A DNA stretch of 64,000 nt, from positions 1,483,791-1,547,790 of the forward strand of contig NC_018312.1 in assembly GCF_000234665.1 (NCBI RefSeq), written 5' to 3'. The position numbers were made by a program, and so were the translations under genes. The DNA is from Leishmania mexicana MHOM/GT/2001/U1103. Its lineage: Eukaryota > Euglenozoa > Kinetoplastea > Trypanosomatida > Trypanosomatidae. The notes beneath the pieces are model-generated. The model saw nothing but the letters and a program-made list of their open reading frames with translations. It was not told the DNA's origin and ran no database searches. Positions within the stretch are counted from its first letter, which is position 1. Every line of letters begins with the position of its first letter. This document shows positions 32,416-42,816 of the stretch, piece after piece.

Positions 32416-33288
32416 ATGCCGGGCGATCGCCGTCGCGCCTCCCGCACGAACGACGCGCTTGTTGCGCATCGTCCGGACGACTCCGCGTCGCCGGTGGAGC
32501 GGCGGATAAAGGTTGATCCGCAGACCCATACGAAGTCCTTGTACCAGCGCGGCCCCGATGGCAGCGAGATGTACGCGTACTACTATAACTCCAACGACGA
32601 CCCTACTTTTCAGGAGCGCTATAACCGGCACAACAACGGCAATGCCTTTGTGCAGAGCGCGCATTTCACATATGTGTCGCACGGAGGTGGCGAGGGTCGC
32701 AACCACAGCGCCGTGAAGGAGCGCCAGCGTCCAGTCGTGGTCGAGGAGCGAGAGGGCGAGGACGAGCACGTGGCGCGCACGGACAGTGGTAGCAATGCCA
32801 ACGTGTACGGCAAACACAGGGATAAGGAGAAGCATCGATCGTCGAAACAGGACCCCATCGTTGAAGAGCCCGACGGTGACGACGACTACAGTGACGCTAA
32901 TTCACGAGCCTACCACCGCAGCGGCAAGAAGGACGAGCGCGGCTCACATCCAGACGCCCCAGAGTTCTGGAGGGATCCGTGGGGTATGGAGTCGATCATG
33001 GCGGAGATGATGCAGCCACCGCTGGGATTTGAGGATCCGTTCCCCTTCACCTCTCGGCGTGCGCAAGTGCAGGGTAGACAAAAGTCGCCGTCGGCCTCGC
33101 ACCAATCGAAGTGGCAGCTCAGCCCCTACACCCGCGGCGGGGTGATGGGCGGTCCGTTCACGGGAGATTTCTTTGGCACCGGTGGGCCCGAGAGTCCATT
33201 TCGCATGATGGAGGCAATGCAATACCACATGCATAGGCAGCGCGCCGCCATGTTCGGCGGTGTCGACCCCTTTGCGCGTTTTATTTAG
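32416..33288 (+). CDS. conserved-looking hypothetical protein, last gene of the plus-strand block
   Basis: 290 codons from an ATG that is the first one after the probable splice acceptor at 32140. I do not recognise the family. The protein is hydrophilic, with no signal peptide or membrane span. It has a Tyr/Asn-rich region near 55-85 (AYYYNSNDD, NRHNNGN), charged low-complexity sequence (90-180) and an aromatic/Gly/Met-rich C-terminal part (DPWGMESIMAEMM, GFEDPFPF, MMEAMQYHMHRQRAAMFGG, DPFARFI). Met-Phe-Gly-rich ends of this kind occur in MLF (myeloid leukaemia factor)-like proteins, but the resemblance is loose. Codon use and composition look coding, unlike the neighbouring array spacers. 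It ends the plus-strand transcription block. Confidence 0.75.
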   Translation: MPGDRRRASRTNDALVAHRPDDSASPVERRIKVDPQTHTKSLYQRGPDGSEMYAYYYNSNDDPTFQERYNRHNNGNAFVQSAHFTYVSHGGGEGRNHSAVKERQRPVVVEEREGEDEHVARTDSGSNANVYGKHRDKEKHRSSKQDPIVEEPDGDDDYSDANSRAYHRSGKKDERGSHPDAPEFWRDPWGMESIMAEMMQPPLGFEDPFPFTSRRAQVQGRQKSPSASHQSKWQLSPYTRGGVMGGPFTGDFFGTGGPESPFRMMEAMQYHMHRQRAAMFGGVDPFARFI

Positions 33289-34839
33289 GGTGAGAGAACA
33301 ACCATCAGAGAGATTGCCAGCGCGCACGCATGCAACATCCTTGCCGACGTCTCTGCCGCCCACCTCGCTCCCGGCTGCATCGCTACTTTCACATCTTGGC
33401 TAAGCTCTCTCGCTGCTCTTTACTTTTTTCTTTGACCCCTCCCCCTCCATCGAACGAGTGCGTGCGGTATGTGAGTGTGCACGCGCGTACGTGCTGAAGG
33501 ATCAGGTTGTGCCTTTTCTGTTCCGTCCTGTTCTCTCCGCCCTTCCTGTTGTTGCACGCCTTCCCTCCCTTCTCCATCTCCTCCGCTGTGCTTGCCTCTA
33601 CCAGGCGGAGGACGGAAGAAGCGGAACAGATACATTATCTATATATATGGTTTTGTTTACGTGGGAGAGAGACGCGTGGGGGAGAAAGAGAAGGGGAGCG
33701 ATGTGTCTGTTGTACGTACCCCCATCCCCACCCTTCTGCTTCTCCCTCTCTCGCTATGTGTGTGTGTGTGTGTGTGTGTCCCTGCGCTTTGCTCGCCACG
33801 CCTCCATCGTGGCATAGCCGAAGCCGCGACGTGTGAGGGTGTGTGTGTCTCATGAACGATGCGGATGCGACGCAACACCCTCAGGGATGACGAGGCGGCA
33901 CCGCAGGGAGACTACACCAACGAGAAAAAATATATATTTATATATATATTAGCACTGACTGCGGAGGCCGTCAGCTCCTTCGCTTTACAGCCACGGCTAT
34001 GTATGCGCACGTGAGGGGATGGGTTGGAGATGAGGAGGGAGAGAGAGGCGTGCTGCTGTGTGCTTTGGTGACGCACGAGTAGGGGTGAAGGAGGTGATAG
34101 TGGGGACGTCGTGGTAAGGCAGCGCCGCTGTATACCGCACGGCTGCTAGCGGTGACCCTTCGGTCTCCCCCATGCCTCTCTTGCGAATGGCACACACGAC
34201 CCAGCGGCCTCCGGAATGCGTCCTTCTCTCTCACTCTCTTCGTTTTTTTTCCAGTTTCTTTCGAAGGTTCGCCAACCTCAGCGGCACGTGGGGGAGAGAG
34301 TGGGGGCTTCATGCGGTGGCGAGGCTTTTGTTGTTGTTTTGTTGGATGTTGATGCATCCACCCTTTGCACGCACACAGAAAGGAGAAAGCAAACTCACAA
34401 GCCACCCCCGCCCCTCCTCCCCTCCGTCGCTCACGCGCGACACTGCCACCACTCGTCGTCCAGCCCCTACGCTTCTCTTTGGTCTTTTCGTTCCCCTCCT
34501 CTCTCCACCCCGCCCCACCCCCGGCCACCAACAACTGTGGTTCGCCTGGCACACGCTTTCTGCGCTGCTCTCGCTTCATGTGCACGCGTGTGTGCCGTGT
34601 GCTTGTGTCCTCCTATTAGGAAGCCAAAGACAGTCGCTCAAGAGAAAAACAAATCGAGTGCCCTGTGCGGTTCGCAGCCGGCACGGATGATGCGCGGCGG
34701 CCGCTTCTCGGGGCATGCGAACTACAGCGGAATGCGCGCACACGGATGATTCGAGCCCTCCCCACCCCACCCCACGCTGCACATGCACAAGCGCGCCGAC
34801 CAACGCACCCCTCACCCCACCCACCCACCCGCACACCCC

Positions 34840-34990
34840 TCCTCGCCACCCCGATCCCCCCACGCCGCTGGCGGGGCTGGGGGCTGTCCCCTCGCGCACC
34901 CCCAACCCTGGGCGCCGGCCGGAGCTTCCCGGGCCGCCGCCAAGGGGCCCGGCGGGGCGGCTGAGCCAGCGCGAGGGCCGGGGCCCGCAA
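34840..34990. other. GC-rich core with strand-composition switch
   Basis: Almost entirely G and C. Cytosine runs on the left change to guanine runs on the right around 34920, with complementary blocks such as GCCGCCGCC and GGCGGGGCGGC that could pair over a short loop. Confidence 0.5.
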
Positions 34991-35848
34991 AAAGCAGGGA
35001 GAAAGCCACGCAGGAGGCAGGAGAGATGGGTGACGCGACGGCAAGCAGGGAGGGGAGCAGCCGGCGGGCCAAGTCGCGGCGGCAACGAAACGTCCCCACC
35101 GGGCACCCTTGGCCAACGCCAATGCCGATGCGAGAAGCGGACGGCGTACGGGGCGTGTGTGCCGCCGGTGAGCACACGGTGTCACCGAGTGAGGGGGGAG
35201 AGGGACAGATGTGCGCTGGCGAGTCTGCCCTGCGCAGACTACAGGCAAGCGCGCAGGCGCATCTCACCGCTGGCCCACTCCCTACACACACACATACACA
35301 CATGAAATGTGACCCGCGTGTGCCACCAGTGTGCACACGTGCGCTCAACGGCGTCTTGTGGGTTGCTCTTCGTTGTCGATCTTGTTCCTCGCTGTCCGTT
35401 CAGTCAGTACTCTCACCCTCATCAGAGCTTAACATCACGCTTGGAGTAGGCGGGGGGGGGCAAACACTCGAATCGAACATGAACAAGGACCAGCAACCAT
35501 GCGGCATCGAATCCCAAGAAAACGCGACCACACACCAGCGACACGAGGCGCACCGCCATCCTTGTCTCTCTCTCTCCGCACCCCTCTTGTGAACGATGCC
35601 CTCGCCATGCATGTGGCATGCACGGCGAGAGGGTGGGGAGGGGCGAGACGCTGCAACCTGGTGAAAAGGGATCACGGAAGGCACACCCCTGCACAGGAAC
35701 GCGCGTGGCGTGTGCGCACACCAACCCTGGCCACGAGCACATGCACTGCGCAACACCTCCATTGACAAGCTCTCGCTCTCTTTCACGCCTGCGGCTCCCC
35801 CTCCCTCAAACCAGACAACCACATCAGCAGAAGCACAGCAGCAGGCGA

Positions 35849-35873
35849 GGAGGGGGGAGGGAGGGAGGGAGGG
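35849..35873 (+). other. G-quadruplex-capable tract 1
   Basis: Consecutive GGGA repeats give at least four runs of three or more G separated by single A bases. It lies in the probable 3' end zone of the minus-strand block. Confidence 0.5.
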
Positions 35874-36199
35874 CGCGGGTGGGGGAGCGAGACAGAGCGA
35901 GCGCCAGACAACGAAGAGGAGAGAAACACACGTGCGCATGACGCAAAATAGGAAAGCAACAGAAGTGGGAGGGGGAACCAGCCGAAGCGGCCAACGAGAG
36001 AAGCATGAAGAGGAAGTTGGGTTGACATGTAAAGGGAGGGGGAGGGGGGAGGGGAGAAAGCGGACAAGATATTGCCGCAGTACAGGCAAATGAAGAGCAG
36101 AGATCCGCACGAGCCTGCGAAAAAAAAAAAACACAACGAGCGAAATGTGCCACGCCTGTATGCATATGCGCTTTTTCACTTCACGTGCGCGAGGCCTGT

Positions 36200-36225
36200 G
36201 GGGGGAGGGAGGGAGGGAGGGAGGG
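36200..36225 (+). other. G-quadruplex-capable tract 2
   Basis: Five or more GGG runs separated by A. A related purine tract (GGGAGGGGGAGGGGGG) lies at 36034-36055. Confidence 0.5.
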
Positions 36226-36630
36226 AAAGGAGCGTGAACGGAGAGGGCAGACGTGGATGAGTAGGCGACCACAGCAGAACGTCATGGCAAGGGCGCCCGC
36301 CGATGCGTGAAAGCGTCACTGCTGTAGAAGCTTGTGGGGCAGGGCGGAGTGCGTGTATGGCACACAATGCACACGCCTTTGCACCGCTACTTGAACGAAT
36401 CAGCAAAGGAAAAGGGGCGAGAGCGTGGGGCGCCCATCACGATGGGTCAGTGGGGCGGCGCAGCAGCGAGGGTGTCCGTGAGTGCGCATGGCTGAGGGAA
36501 CGAGCCTATTGGCCCACTCAAGGTCTCTCGCACGCAACGCGCGCTCCACGTCGGCGCAGCCTACCTTTGGCCACACCTCTACCGTCCCCGGCGGCTGCGC
36601 TTCGCCATTGCTGAGATATCCACCTTGGGT

Positions 36631-37890
36631 CTACATATGCTGCGGCTCCGACATGGTGGGACCGCGATTCACCCCCGTACTCTCGGCGCGTTGGGCGCCG
36701 CTGTGCATCGGGTCGTGCGACGGCTCCGTGGACTCTAATGCCGTCGATGGCTTCACGTGCGCGTCGTAGCTGACCGAATCCCCCAGCCGTGAGCCGGAGG
36801 CGAGGTTGCTTCCACCTTCTAAGCTCATGGAAGCGAGAGTGCTATGCTGGGCCTCGTAATGGGCGTCTATAGCCTCCTGAACATCTTCGTGCCTCTCGTC
36901 CCCGGCGCTATCACGCTTTTCATGATGGGCCCGCTTCGAAAACACCTTCGAGTGGTCGCCGAACGGCATTTTCGCGTTCGCGACCGCCTCGAGGATCAGC
37001 GTGTTCTGGATGCTGTTGTACTCGTTGTTGAGCGGATACACCTCTGCCATCTCTGGCAGCACGCGGTCCATCGAGGCCACGAACTGCTGCAGATACTCGT
37101 GATTCAGCACAAGGTAGCGGTGGATGATCTGTGCGGCGGCGTGGTCGTTCACCTCCATCAGCATACTGAAGGTTTTGTTGAACTTCTCGCGTCGCTTGAC
37201 GTACTCCTCCCACGCCTCGTCGCGCTTCTCGGTGTATTTCTTGTGGTCCTTGCTGTCACAGAACGGCTTTCCTTTCTTCGTGTAGTGCTTCTCCACCTTC
37301 TCTACCTCGGCCTTGCACTTGTTGTAGCGCTCCAGTGCCTCGGTGCGCTTGTGACGGTACTCGTTGATGCTCTTAAGATGCTCCAAAACAGGGAGGAGGC
37401 GGTTATGGACGTCGCGGTGAATGCCGGCGTTGTACGACTGGAACGGCGGACCCTCGTTGATGCGGCGCGCCTCCTCAGCGAAGGTCTTTGCCAGGCGGCG
37501 CACCCGCGAGTTGGCTTCGTCCGGCATGCGGGTGCTCGCGACGGAGGCGGCGTAGTCCACCGCCGCGGCGCCGGCGTTGGGCTGCGACATGTACTGCACA
37601 TCCGCTTCAGTCGGATAGGGGTTCGGGTCTTCGTCCTCCCCTGGGCCGGACACGAGGTTGTTGTTGGTGAGGGTCAGCTCCGTGAAGGCCTGCCCGACAG
37701 CCTCGTACGCGCTCGCGATTTCCTTCATTGCTATCATGCCCTGCCTTACCGCGTGGTCGAAGTGGTTGATGGCGCTCTGCAAGCGCCGCATATCGTTCAC
37801 GCAACGTTCAAAGTTGTAGTCGCGGTACGCCGTCATGTTGGTGTTCTCCGAGTCGAAGCGCTTCGTAAAGTCGGCGCGGAGCTTCTGCAT
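36631..37890 (-). CDS. BAR-domain protein
   Basis: 419 residues starting MQKLRADFTKRFDSEN. The protein is dominated by long amphipathic helices: about 15-60 (ERCVNDMRRLQSAINHFDHA), 140-205 and 215-310 (EALERYNKCKAEVEKVEKHY, KRDEAWEEYVKRREKFNKTF, YLVLNHEYLQQFVASMDRVL). Order and spacing match the amphiphysin/Rvs-type BAR fold, a banana-shaped dimer that binds and bends membranes in endocytosis or organelle shaping. The C-terminal 90 residues are low-complexity and there is no SH3 domain. The ATG at 37890 is the first one after a probable acceptor AG at 37954-37955 preceded by CCCCCTCTCTCTC; the longer open frame upstream is leader. It is the last gene of the minus-strand block. The exact BAR subfamily is uncertain. 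Confidence 0.8.
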   Translation of the reverse strand: MQKLRADFTKRFDSENTNMTAYRDYNFERCVNDMRRLQSAINHFDHAVRQGMIAMKEIASAYEAVGQAFTELTLTNNNLVSGPGEDEDPNPYPTEADVQYMSQPNAGAAAVDYAASVASTRMPDEANSRVRRLAKTFAEEARRINEGPPFQSYNAGIHRDVHNRLLPVLEHLKSINEYRHKRTEALERYNKCKAEVEKVEKHYTKKGKPFCDSKDHKKYTEKRDEAWEEYVKRREKFNKTFSMLMEVNDHAAAQIIHRYLVLNHEYLQQFVASMDRVLPEMAEVYPLNNEYNSIQNTLILEAVANAKMPFGDHSKVFSKRAHHEKRDSAGDERHEDVQEAIDAHYEAQHSTLASMSLEGGSNLASGSRLGDSVSYDAHVKPSTALESTEPSHDPMHSGAQRAESTGVNRGPTMSEPQHM

Positions 37891-39433
37891 TCCGGTGGGA
37901 AATCGAAGAGGGAGAGAGAGGTGATCCAGTTGTGCACAGGCACGTATGGGTGACTGTGTGCGCACGCGCGCGCGAGAGAGAGGGGGTGGGCGGGTGAATG
38001 CGGTACGCAAGCACGCGTACAGCAGGAGCGGTAGAACGGGGTGGGGGGTGGGGTGAGGGCAAACTTTGGGAACGCCACGCAGGGCGGAACGAGGACAGGC
38101 CTAAGAAACAGGAGAAGTGGTCGAACAAAGATGTGAAGTGGAAGAAGCACACAAAACACGGCCGCAACTCGAACACTCTGCGAGGAGACGCGCGCGTATA
38201 CGTCCGTGCAGGTGTAACAGATGAGGTGGGAGGGGGAAAGGACAAATGTAGAAAAGTAAAACGGAAGAGCGAGCGAGAGAGGGCGCGTGGAATAGGATGA
38301 TAATGACGAAGTGGGCAAGCAAGAGATAGGCGGGGGGAAGGCGAGAGGGTATGTGGTGGTGCTATTACTACTCTGCTTCCCCACATGCAACGCACATCAC
38401 AGTCGCCGAGGGAGGAAGAAGGTGCCCGTGTAAGGAAGGGGGGGGGGGCGATGTTCCCGCGAGCCGCCAGGACACATGTGAGGAGAACCAGAGTGAGCGT
38501 GCGAGCGTAGGCAGCAGCAGCAGCCAGTGGTATTCCAAAGGAGCCAAAGACAGAGAGAGAGCGACGGAACGGGTGGGAGAGAGAAGGGGAAAAGTGGTGC
38601 GGCGAGGCGCTGGCGAACATACATGAGAGCAAGCGGTGATGCGATGCGAAACAAGGTCTCGAGTTTTGAGCGCTGAAGAAATGTCAGAGTGGCCAGTGAC
38701 ACGCATTCGAAAGAGAGTGGGGAAGAGGAAGACGTGCCGCCACCGCCGCCTTCCTGCCTCCAGTTTAGCCGTCCTTGGGGGAGGAAGGCGTAGAGTCCTT
38801 CTCTCTCGGGCGCAGGCACTCACGTGGTCTCGCGCTGAGAGGCACCTGCGTACACTGCCACGCAACCAGATATACATGCATATCCCATGGCGCATTCCTG
38901 GCACAGCCATGTGCACGTACCTGTGCGTCGCCGGTCCATCTTTATTTTCCATAAATCACGACAGTTTCGTTATAGTTGCTTGGGCTGGGAGAGAGAGGAA
39001 GGGAGGCGCCTGCCCTGCCCCGCTCGCTCTCGCTCTCCAGACTGCCCCTTGTCGCTTTCAGCAGTGCGTTACCACCAGGCATGCACCAGCGGCACCCCTA
39101 TTAACCAGCCAGCCCACTCGACACCCTCCCACGGTGCCGACGGAACGGCCGAACGGCACTGAGCACGACCATGGCATCGAGATGTGATGAGGACGGCATG
39201 GCTACATATGCGCTCGTGTCTCCTCCAGCAAGCCAGAGAAGACGAGGACGTGTGAGCTGAGGGGGAGCGCAGCAGAGGGAGTCGATCGGCGAAGGGCGCA
39301 GCGATACATGCGCCGCACCGTGCACGCAACAACTGAGACAGTACTGCGAACCCCTGCCGCCTGCCAACCCCCTCCTCTTCCCTTCCCAGAGTCTCCCTTG
39401 AAAGTGACGAAGGCGTCGGCCCTCTTGCACACC
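37891..39433 (-). other. intergenic between SET gene and BAR gene
   Basis: No gene. It contains the BAR gene leader with an acceptor at 37954-37955, purine-rich plus-strand tracts at 37961-37990 and 38230-38350 (pyrimidine on the coding strand), a poly-G run at 38438-38447, and the 3' UTR of the SET gene. Confidence 0.6.
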
Positions 39434-40945
39434 TCACCGCCTCTGTGAACGCTGGCGCATGCACAGCTCGCAGGTGCACAAGAAGCGGTACTGCTCCAGG
39501 AGGTGTCTCGAGCGCGTCTGCAGGTCGTCACCAAGGCTGCCGAGATCCACGTAAGAGATCGTGATTTCTTCGCCAGCGGCGATGGGGCGAGTCGCTTCGA
39601 TCCCGATCCAGCCGGCCAGCGACGGCGAGTACGATGTGGAGTACGGCGACTCCGAGGAAGTCGCAACAGCCCGGAAGGCGGCAATGCGCTCGCTGGCCTT
39701 TCGACGAGCCGCTTCCTGCGTGCGCTCCTCGGGCAGTGCGGCGTGTGAAGCACCAGTGCGCGCTGCCAGTGCGGCCGCCGCCGCCATGGCGTCCGCCGAG
39801 TCGTGCAGCATGATGACAGCCGCATTAGGCACGCAGCTGTGGTTCAGCATGCACACCGTCTGGTGCAGCGACCACCCCGTTGTCTCCTCCGTGTTGTACG
39901 GGAAGCCGATACTGTTGCAGCGGGTGCGCAGGAGAGTGTCGCGCAGGTCTGTCCAAGAAATGGGGTAGCGTGGAGGAAAAGGAACCACAGCTGCACTGCC
40001 GCGGCAGCGGACGCCATCACTGTTGCCACCACGGTGAATACCACCGGAGGCGTGCGCGCCAGCCTGATTCGAAAGAGGATCACCACCCCCCGTGTGCTTG
40101 GCTGATGCTGCGGTGGCGAGGGTGGATTTCGGCTCCTTCCCAAACGTCGCCACAACGCGGTCACGCGCGAAAACTTCACACAGCTGCATCGACTCCTTCG
40201 ACTGCACGCTCGCGTTCGTGTCGAGTGTCGCCAGTGCACGCATCATGGCCGTGTCGCCGAGGTACGCACGCGCGCCGTAGTCGAGGCAGAAGCGTAGAAA
40301 ATCAGTATCGTTGCCCGGTGCGCGGATGGAGGCGGGGAGGGAGGTGTACCACGCGCACGATATCGCGTGTGCGCGGAGGAGGGGGTGAAGGTGGAGTCGC
40401 TCATCCACGACACTGCTGCCTCTTTTACCCTCTCCGCGTCGCTGCAGCAGGGGGCCGGTCGTTTGGACCGCGTCCGTGCCGGCGGAACTCGTCACATCCA
40501 CGCCGCTGTCCAGCAGCAGCTGAGCCACGCACGGTGCGCAGAGCACGAACTGGTCGCAGTTGGGGCAGCAGTAGGGGCGCACCGGGACGGCGGCGGCTGC
40601 GGTGGTCGAGGAGGACGATGATGACGGCGAAGACGACGCGCCAATGGGGGGTCGGGAAAGTGTGGCATGCTGCTGCTGATGTGGGTGGTGGTGGTGATGT
40701 GTCTTCTGCGGCTCCCCGCACGCGCGAACGTCGGCGACGAGACACCGGGCGCAGATGTGGCGTGCAAAAGGCGAGTACAACACTGCCATGTCCGGCGAAG
40801 CGGCGAAGATCGCGTTTCCGGGCTTCAGCTCCATCGTCGCCACAACTCGGCGACCCTTGCGCTTCGCATCCGGGTGCATCTCCTGCACCGCCATGCGCGG
40901 GGCGGCGCCGATGGAGACCTGTGTCGGGTGTACGTAGCTGCTCAT
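39434..40945 (-). CDS. SET-domain protein with split zinc finger (SMYD-like)
   Basis: 503 residues. An N-terminal SET piece (KGRRVVATMELKPGNAIFAA, about 30-49) is followed by zinc-finger cysteines (C65, C68, C76). There is a His/Ser-rich insert with a run of five His (about 83-87), then CCPNC, CAPC and HAISC. The SET core follows: SIGFPYN, SLHQTVCMLNHSCVPNA and GEEITISYVDL, with a post-SET CTCELC near the end. This order is that of SMYD-type lysine methyltransferases, which use S-adenosylmethionine and methylate histone or non-histone substrates. The real ATG is at 40945; the frame extends six codons to a GTG but has no other ATG. An acceptor AG lies at 40968-40969. The Ala-rich insert between NHSCxPN and ISYxD is typical of Leishmania proteins. 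The substrate is unknown. Confidence 0.88.
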   Translation of the reverse strand: MSSYVHPTQVSIGAAPRMAVQEMHPDAKRKGRRVVATMELKPGNAIFAASPDMAVLYSPFARHICARCLVADVRACGEPQKTHHHHHPHQQQHATLSRPPIGASSSPSSSSSSTTAAAAVPVRPYCCPNCDQFVLCAPCVAQLLLDSGVDVTSSAGTDAVQTTGPLLQRRGEGKRGSSVVDERLHLHPLLRAHAISCAWYTSLPASIRAPGNDTDFLRFCLDYGARAYLGDTAMMRALATLDTNASVQSKESMQLCEVFARDRVVATFGKEPKSTLATAASAKHTGGGDPLSNQAGAHASGGIHRGGNSDGVRCRGSAAVVPFPPRYPISWTDLRDTLLRTRCNSIGFPYNTEETTGWSLHQTVCMLNHSCVPNAAVIMLHDSADAMAAAAALAARTGASHAALPEERTQEAARRKASERIAAFRAVATSSESPYSTSYSPSLAGWIGIEATRPIAAGEEITISYVDLGSLGDDLQTRSRHLLEQYRFLCTCELCMRQRSQRR

Positions 40946-41877
40946 TGGGACGACAGAGCGCACAACGCTATAAAATGAGAAGAACTGAGAAATGGAGAGT
41001 GCGTGTGCGTGTGCGTCCTTTCAGTGCCCCTTCGTCTGCGCCGTGTCGATTCTCAGAATGACAAGACGTGCTGGCTTGTGCGCACCTCTGCAGGAAGTGG
41101 GGGAGCGAAGTGGGCAGCAGTTGAAAAGATGTCGATGGCATGAGGGAGCCAGTAAAAGGGAGGGCAGGGCAGGAGGAGCACCGCGAGCAGCGTGGTGGTG
41201 CGCCTTTGGACCGAACGTGAGAGTTTCGTGAACCAGTGACGTGGCCACCAGCGCGGAGGATGCAGCGGGGAGCGAGTCAAAGACGGAGAAGATGGCAGCG
41301 AGAGAGGGTTAGGTCCAACATGAAGCATGCGACGCACACAAAACTCAGTGATGCCGCCGTCCCCCCCCTCCTCCTCCCCATTTTCATCTTCCATCCTCAC
41401 GACGTCGTCCTGCCGCCTCCGGCGCGAGCCGGTTGAGAGGGGGTTGACTCACTCATTGCTTCGCTGCGTGCGTGTGTGCGTGTGCGTTGTTGCCGTCGTC
41501 TGCCCGCCTGTCTGCTTGAGTGGTTGCACTGGCCTTTGGCATGGCACCCACGATGAACGAGTCCGAACAACAGGAGCCAAGCGAAAGGTAGACAACACAA
41601 CCGAGTACGCCACAGTTCACAGCCAACACATGCGCCTTCCACCCACACACCCTTCGGGAGCGGAGGGGAAGGTGGGCGGAGAAGATCCTTCGCGCGCGCT
41701 CCTCTTTCTTCGCTTATCCCCGCCGCTACAGGCCGCGCTGTGACGGATGCACTAGAGCAACACCACGCCCACAACGGAAGAACACGCCGCACACATCACC
41801 AAACCCTAAACAAACGCACACACACACAGAGAAGACCGTTAAAACAAAACCATGCACACGCGTGTAGCGGAGAAAAC
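40946..41877 (-). other. intergenic upstream of the SET gene
   Basis: No gene. It contains the SET gene leader, pyrimidine tracts on the minus strand, and the distal part of the pol beta 3' flank. Confidence 0.55.
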
Positions 41878-42307
41878 TTTTCCTTTTCAGCACGGCCACT
41901 CTCCACCAGGGAGCACGAGCCCGACGCCACTCCGCCCACCGGCCGGCCACGCGCCCCATCGCCTGGTGCACCCCCCCCCTCACCTCGGGGTGCCTCGGGC
42001 CCCGCCCACTACCAACTCACCAGTGCGCAGTGTGAGGGCCAGGTCGGACACGCGCGGGTCACGTGGACACCCTGCCCATCATATGGATGATACAGGCATG
42101 CCCACAGCCGCAGGTCGCTCCATCACAGCGCCATCCAGGGCCTCGCCGCTGGCGTCAGCAGCGACACATCGCTCTCACCTCGCCACGTCGTAGGTGGATG
42201 GCCCTGTCACCACCAGAAGCAGTTCGGCACTCGGCAGGGGATATAGGAGGGCTGCTTGGCTTCCCCCCTCATCACCCACCACCACCACCACACACATGCA
42301 GGGAGAG
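41878..42307 (-). repeat. dispersed 430-bp repeat, family B copy 1
   Basis: Nearly identical to 60251-60683 in the same orientation, with about a dozen scattered differences. Shared landmarks are TTCCTTTTCAGCACGGCC, GTGCGCAGTGTGAGGGCC, GGTCACGTGGACACCCTGCC, CATATGGATGATACAGGC, CGCAGGTCGCTCCATCAC and GGGGATATAGGAGGGC. Read on the minus strand it ends in an A-rich tail (CTGAAAAGGAAAA), as expected for a retroposed element in transcriptional sense. It lies in the 3' flank of pol beta. It is probably a SIDER family member, which is an inference. Confidence 0.6.
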
Positions 42308-42816
42308 TGGGGGTGGGGTGCACGGTACCCTGTTGATACCACGCAGGGAGGGGGAGGGGGATGCCCGGGCGGTCATCACGGGGTGCCGCAACACACACAA
42401 AAGGGACGACAAGAACAGAAAATAACGCGGCACCGCTCAACATCACCGCACCACGACGACAACGCGCACGAAGGACGCGAGCGCGCCGGCGCTCTATAAA
42501 GATGGGGTACATGCACCTATGTGCATGTACAGCCGCGCACAGGAACAGCACAGCGTGACCCAAGACAACGAAGAGGAAGGGGGAGGTCAAAACACCGAGT
42601 AACAGCAGTGGCACGCGTGTATGCACCACACAGCCGCACCGCCGAGCACGGCAGCACAGGGTGTGGCTTTCTTCCTCTCTCTTTTAGAATGCCCCGCCCC
42701 CCTCCTTGCGGTGTCGCACTCGCTCCTGAACAATCTATGGTGTGCCGCATCACAGCGGCAAAGGACTTTCATCTTCGCCTCGCCCTCTCTATGCCTATGT
42801 AACCACAATACGGACT
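42308..42816 (-). other. proximal 3' flank of pol beta
   Basis: No gene seen; probable 3' UTR. Confidence 0.55.

Larger units (their letters stand above)
33289..36630. other. convergent strand-switch region
   Basis: Plus-strand genes end at 33288 and minus-strand genes end at 36631, leaving 3.3 kb without a credible gene. To about 34.9 kb the plus strand is C/T-rich; from about 34.92 kb it is G/A-rich, so composition switches with transcription direction. Notable parts are an AT tract (33927-33951), a GC-rich core (34840-34990) and three G-run tracts. No tRNA gene was recognised. In Leishmania, convergent regions are transcription termination zones that carry base J and particular histone marks; none of this can be seen in sequence. 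Confidence 0.75.

Noticed and set aside
33289..36630. tRNA or 5S rRNA genes in the strand-switch region
   Set aside because: Such regions often carry them, but I found no B-box-like GGTTCGANTCC or cloverleaf on either strand by eye.
36844..37953. Plus-strand open frame of 369 codons rich in Val and Leu
   Set aside because: Antisense of the BAR gene; the helical pattern is on the minus strand and gene direction fits that strand.
37888..37960. Cis-intron at the start of the BAR gene
   Set aside because: A trans-splice acceptor at 37954 with an ATG-free leader explains the start; cis-introns are very rare in this group.
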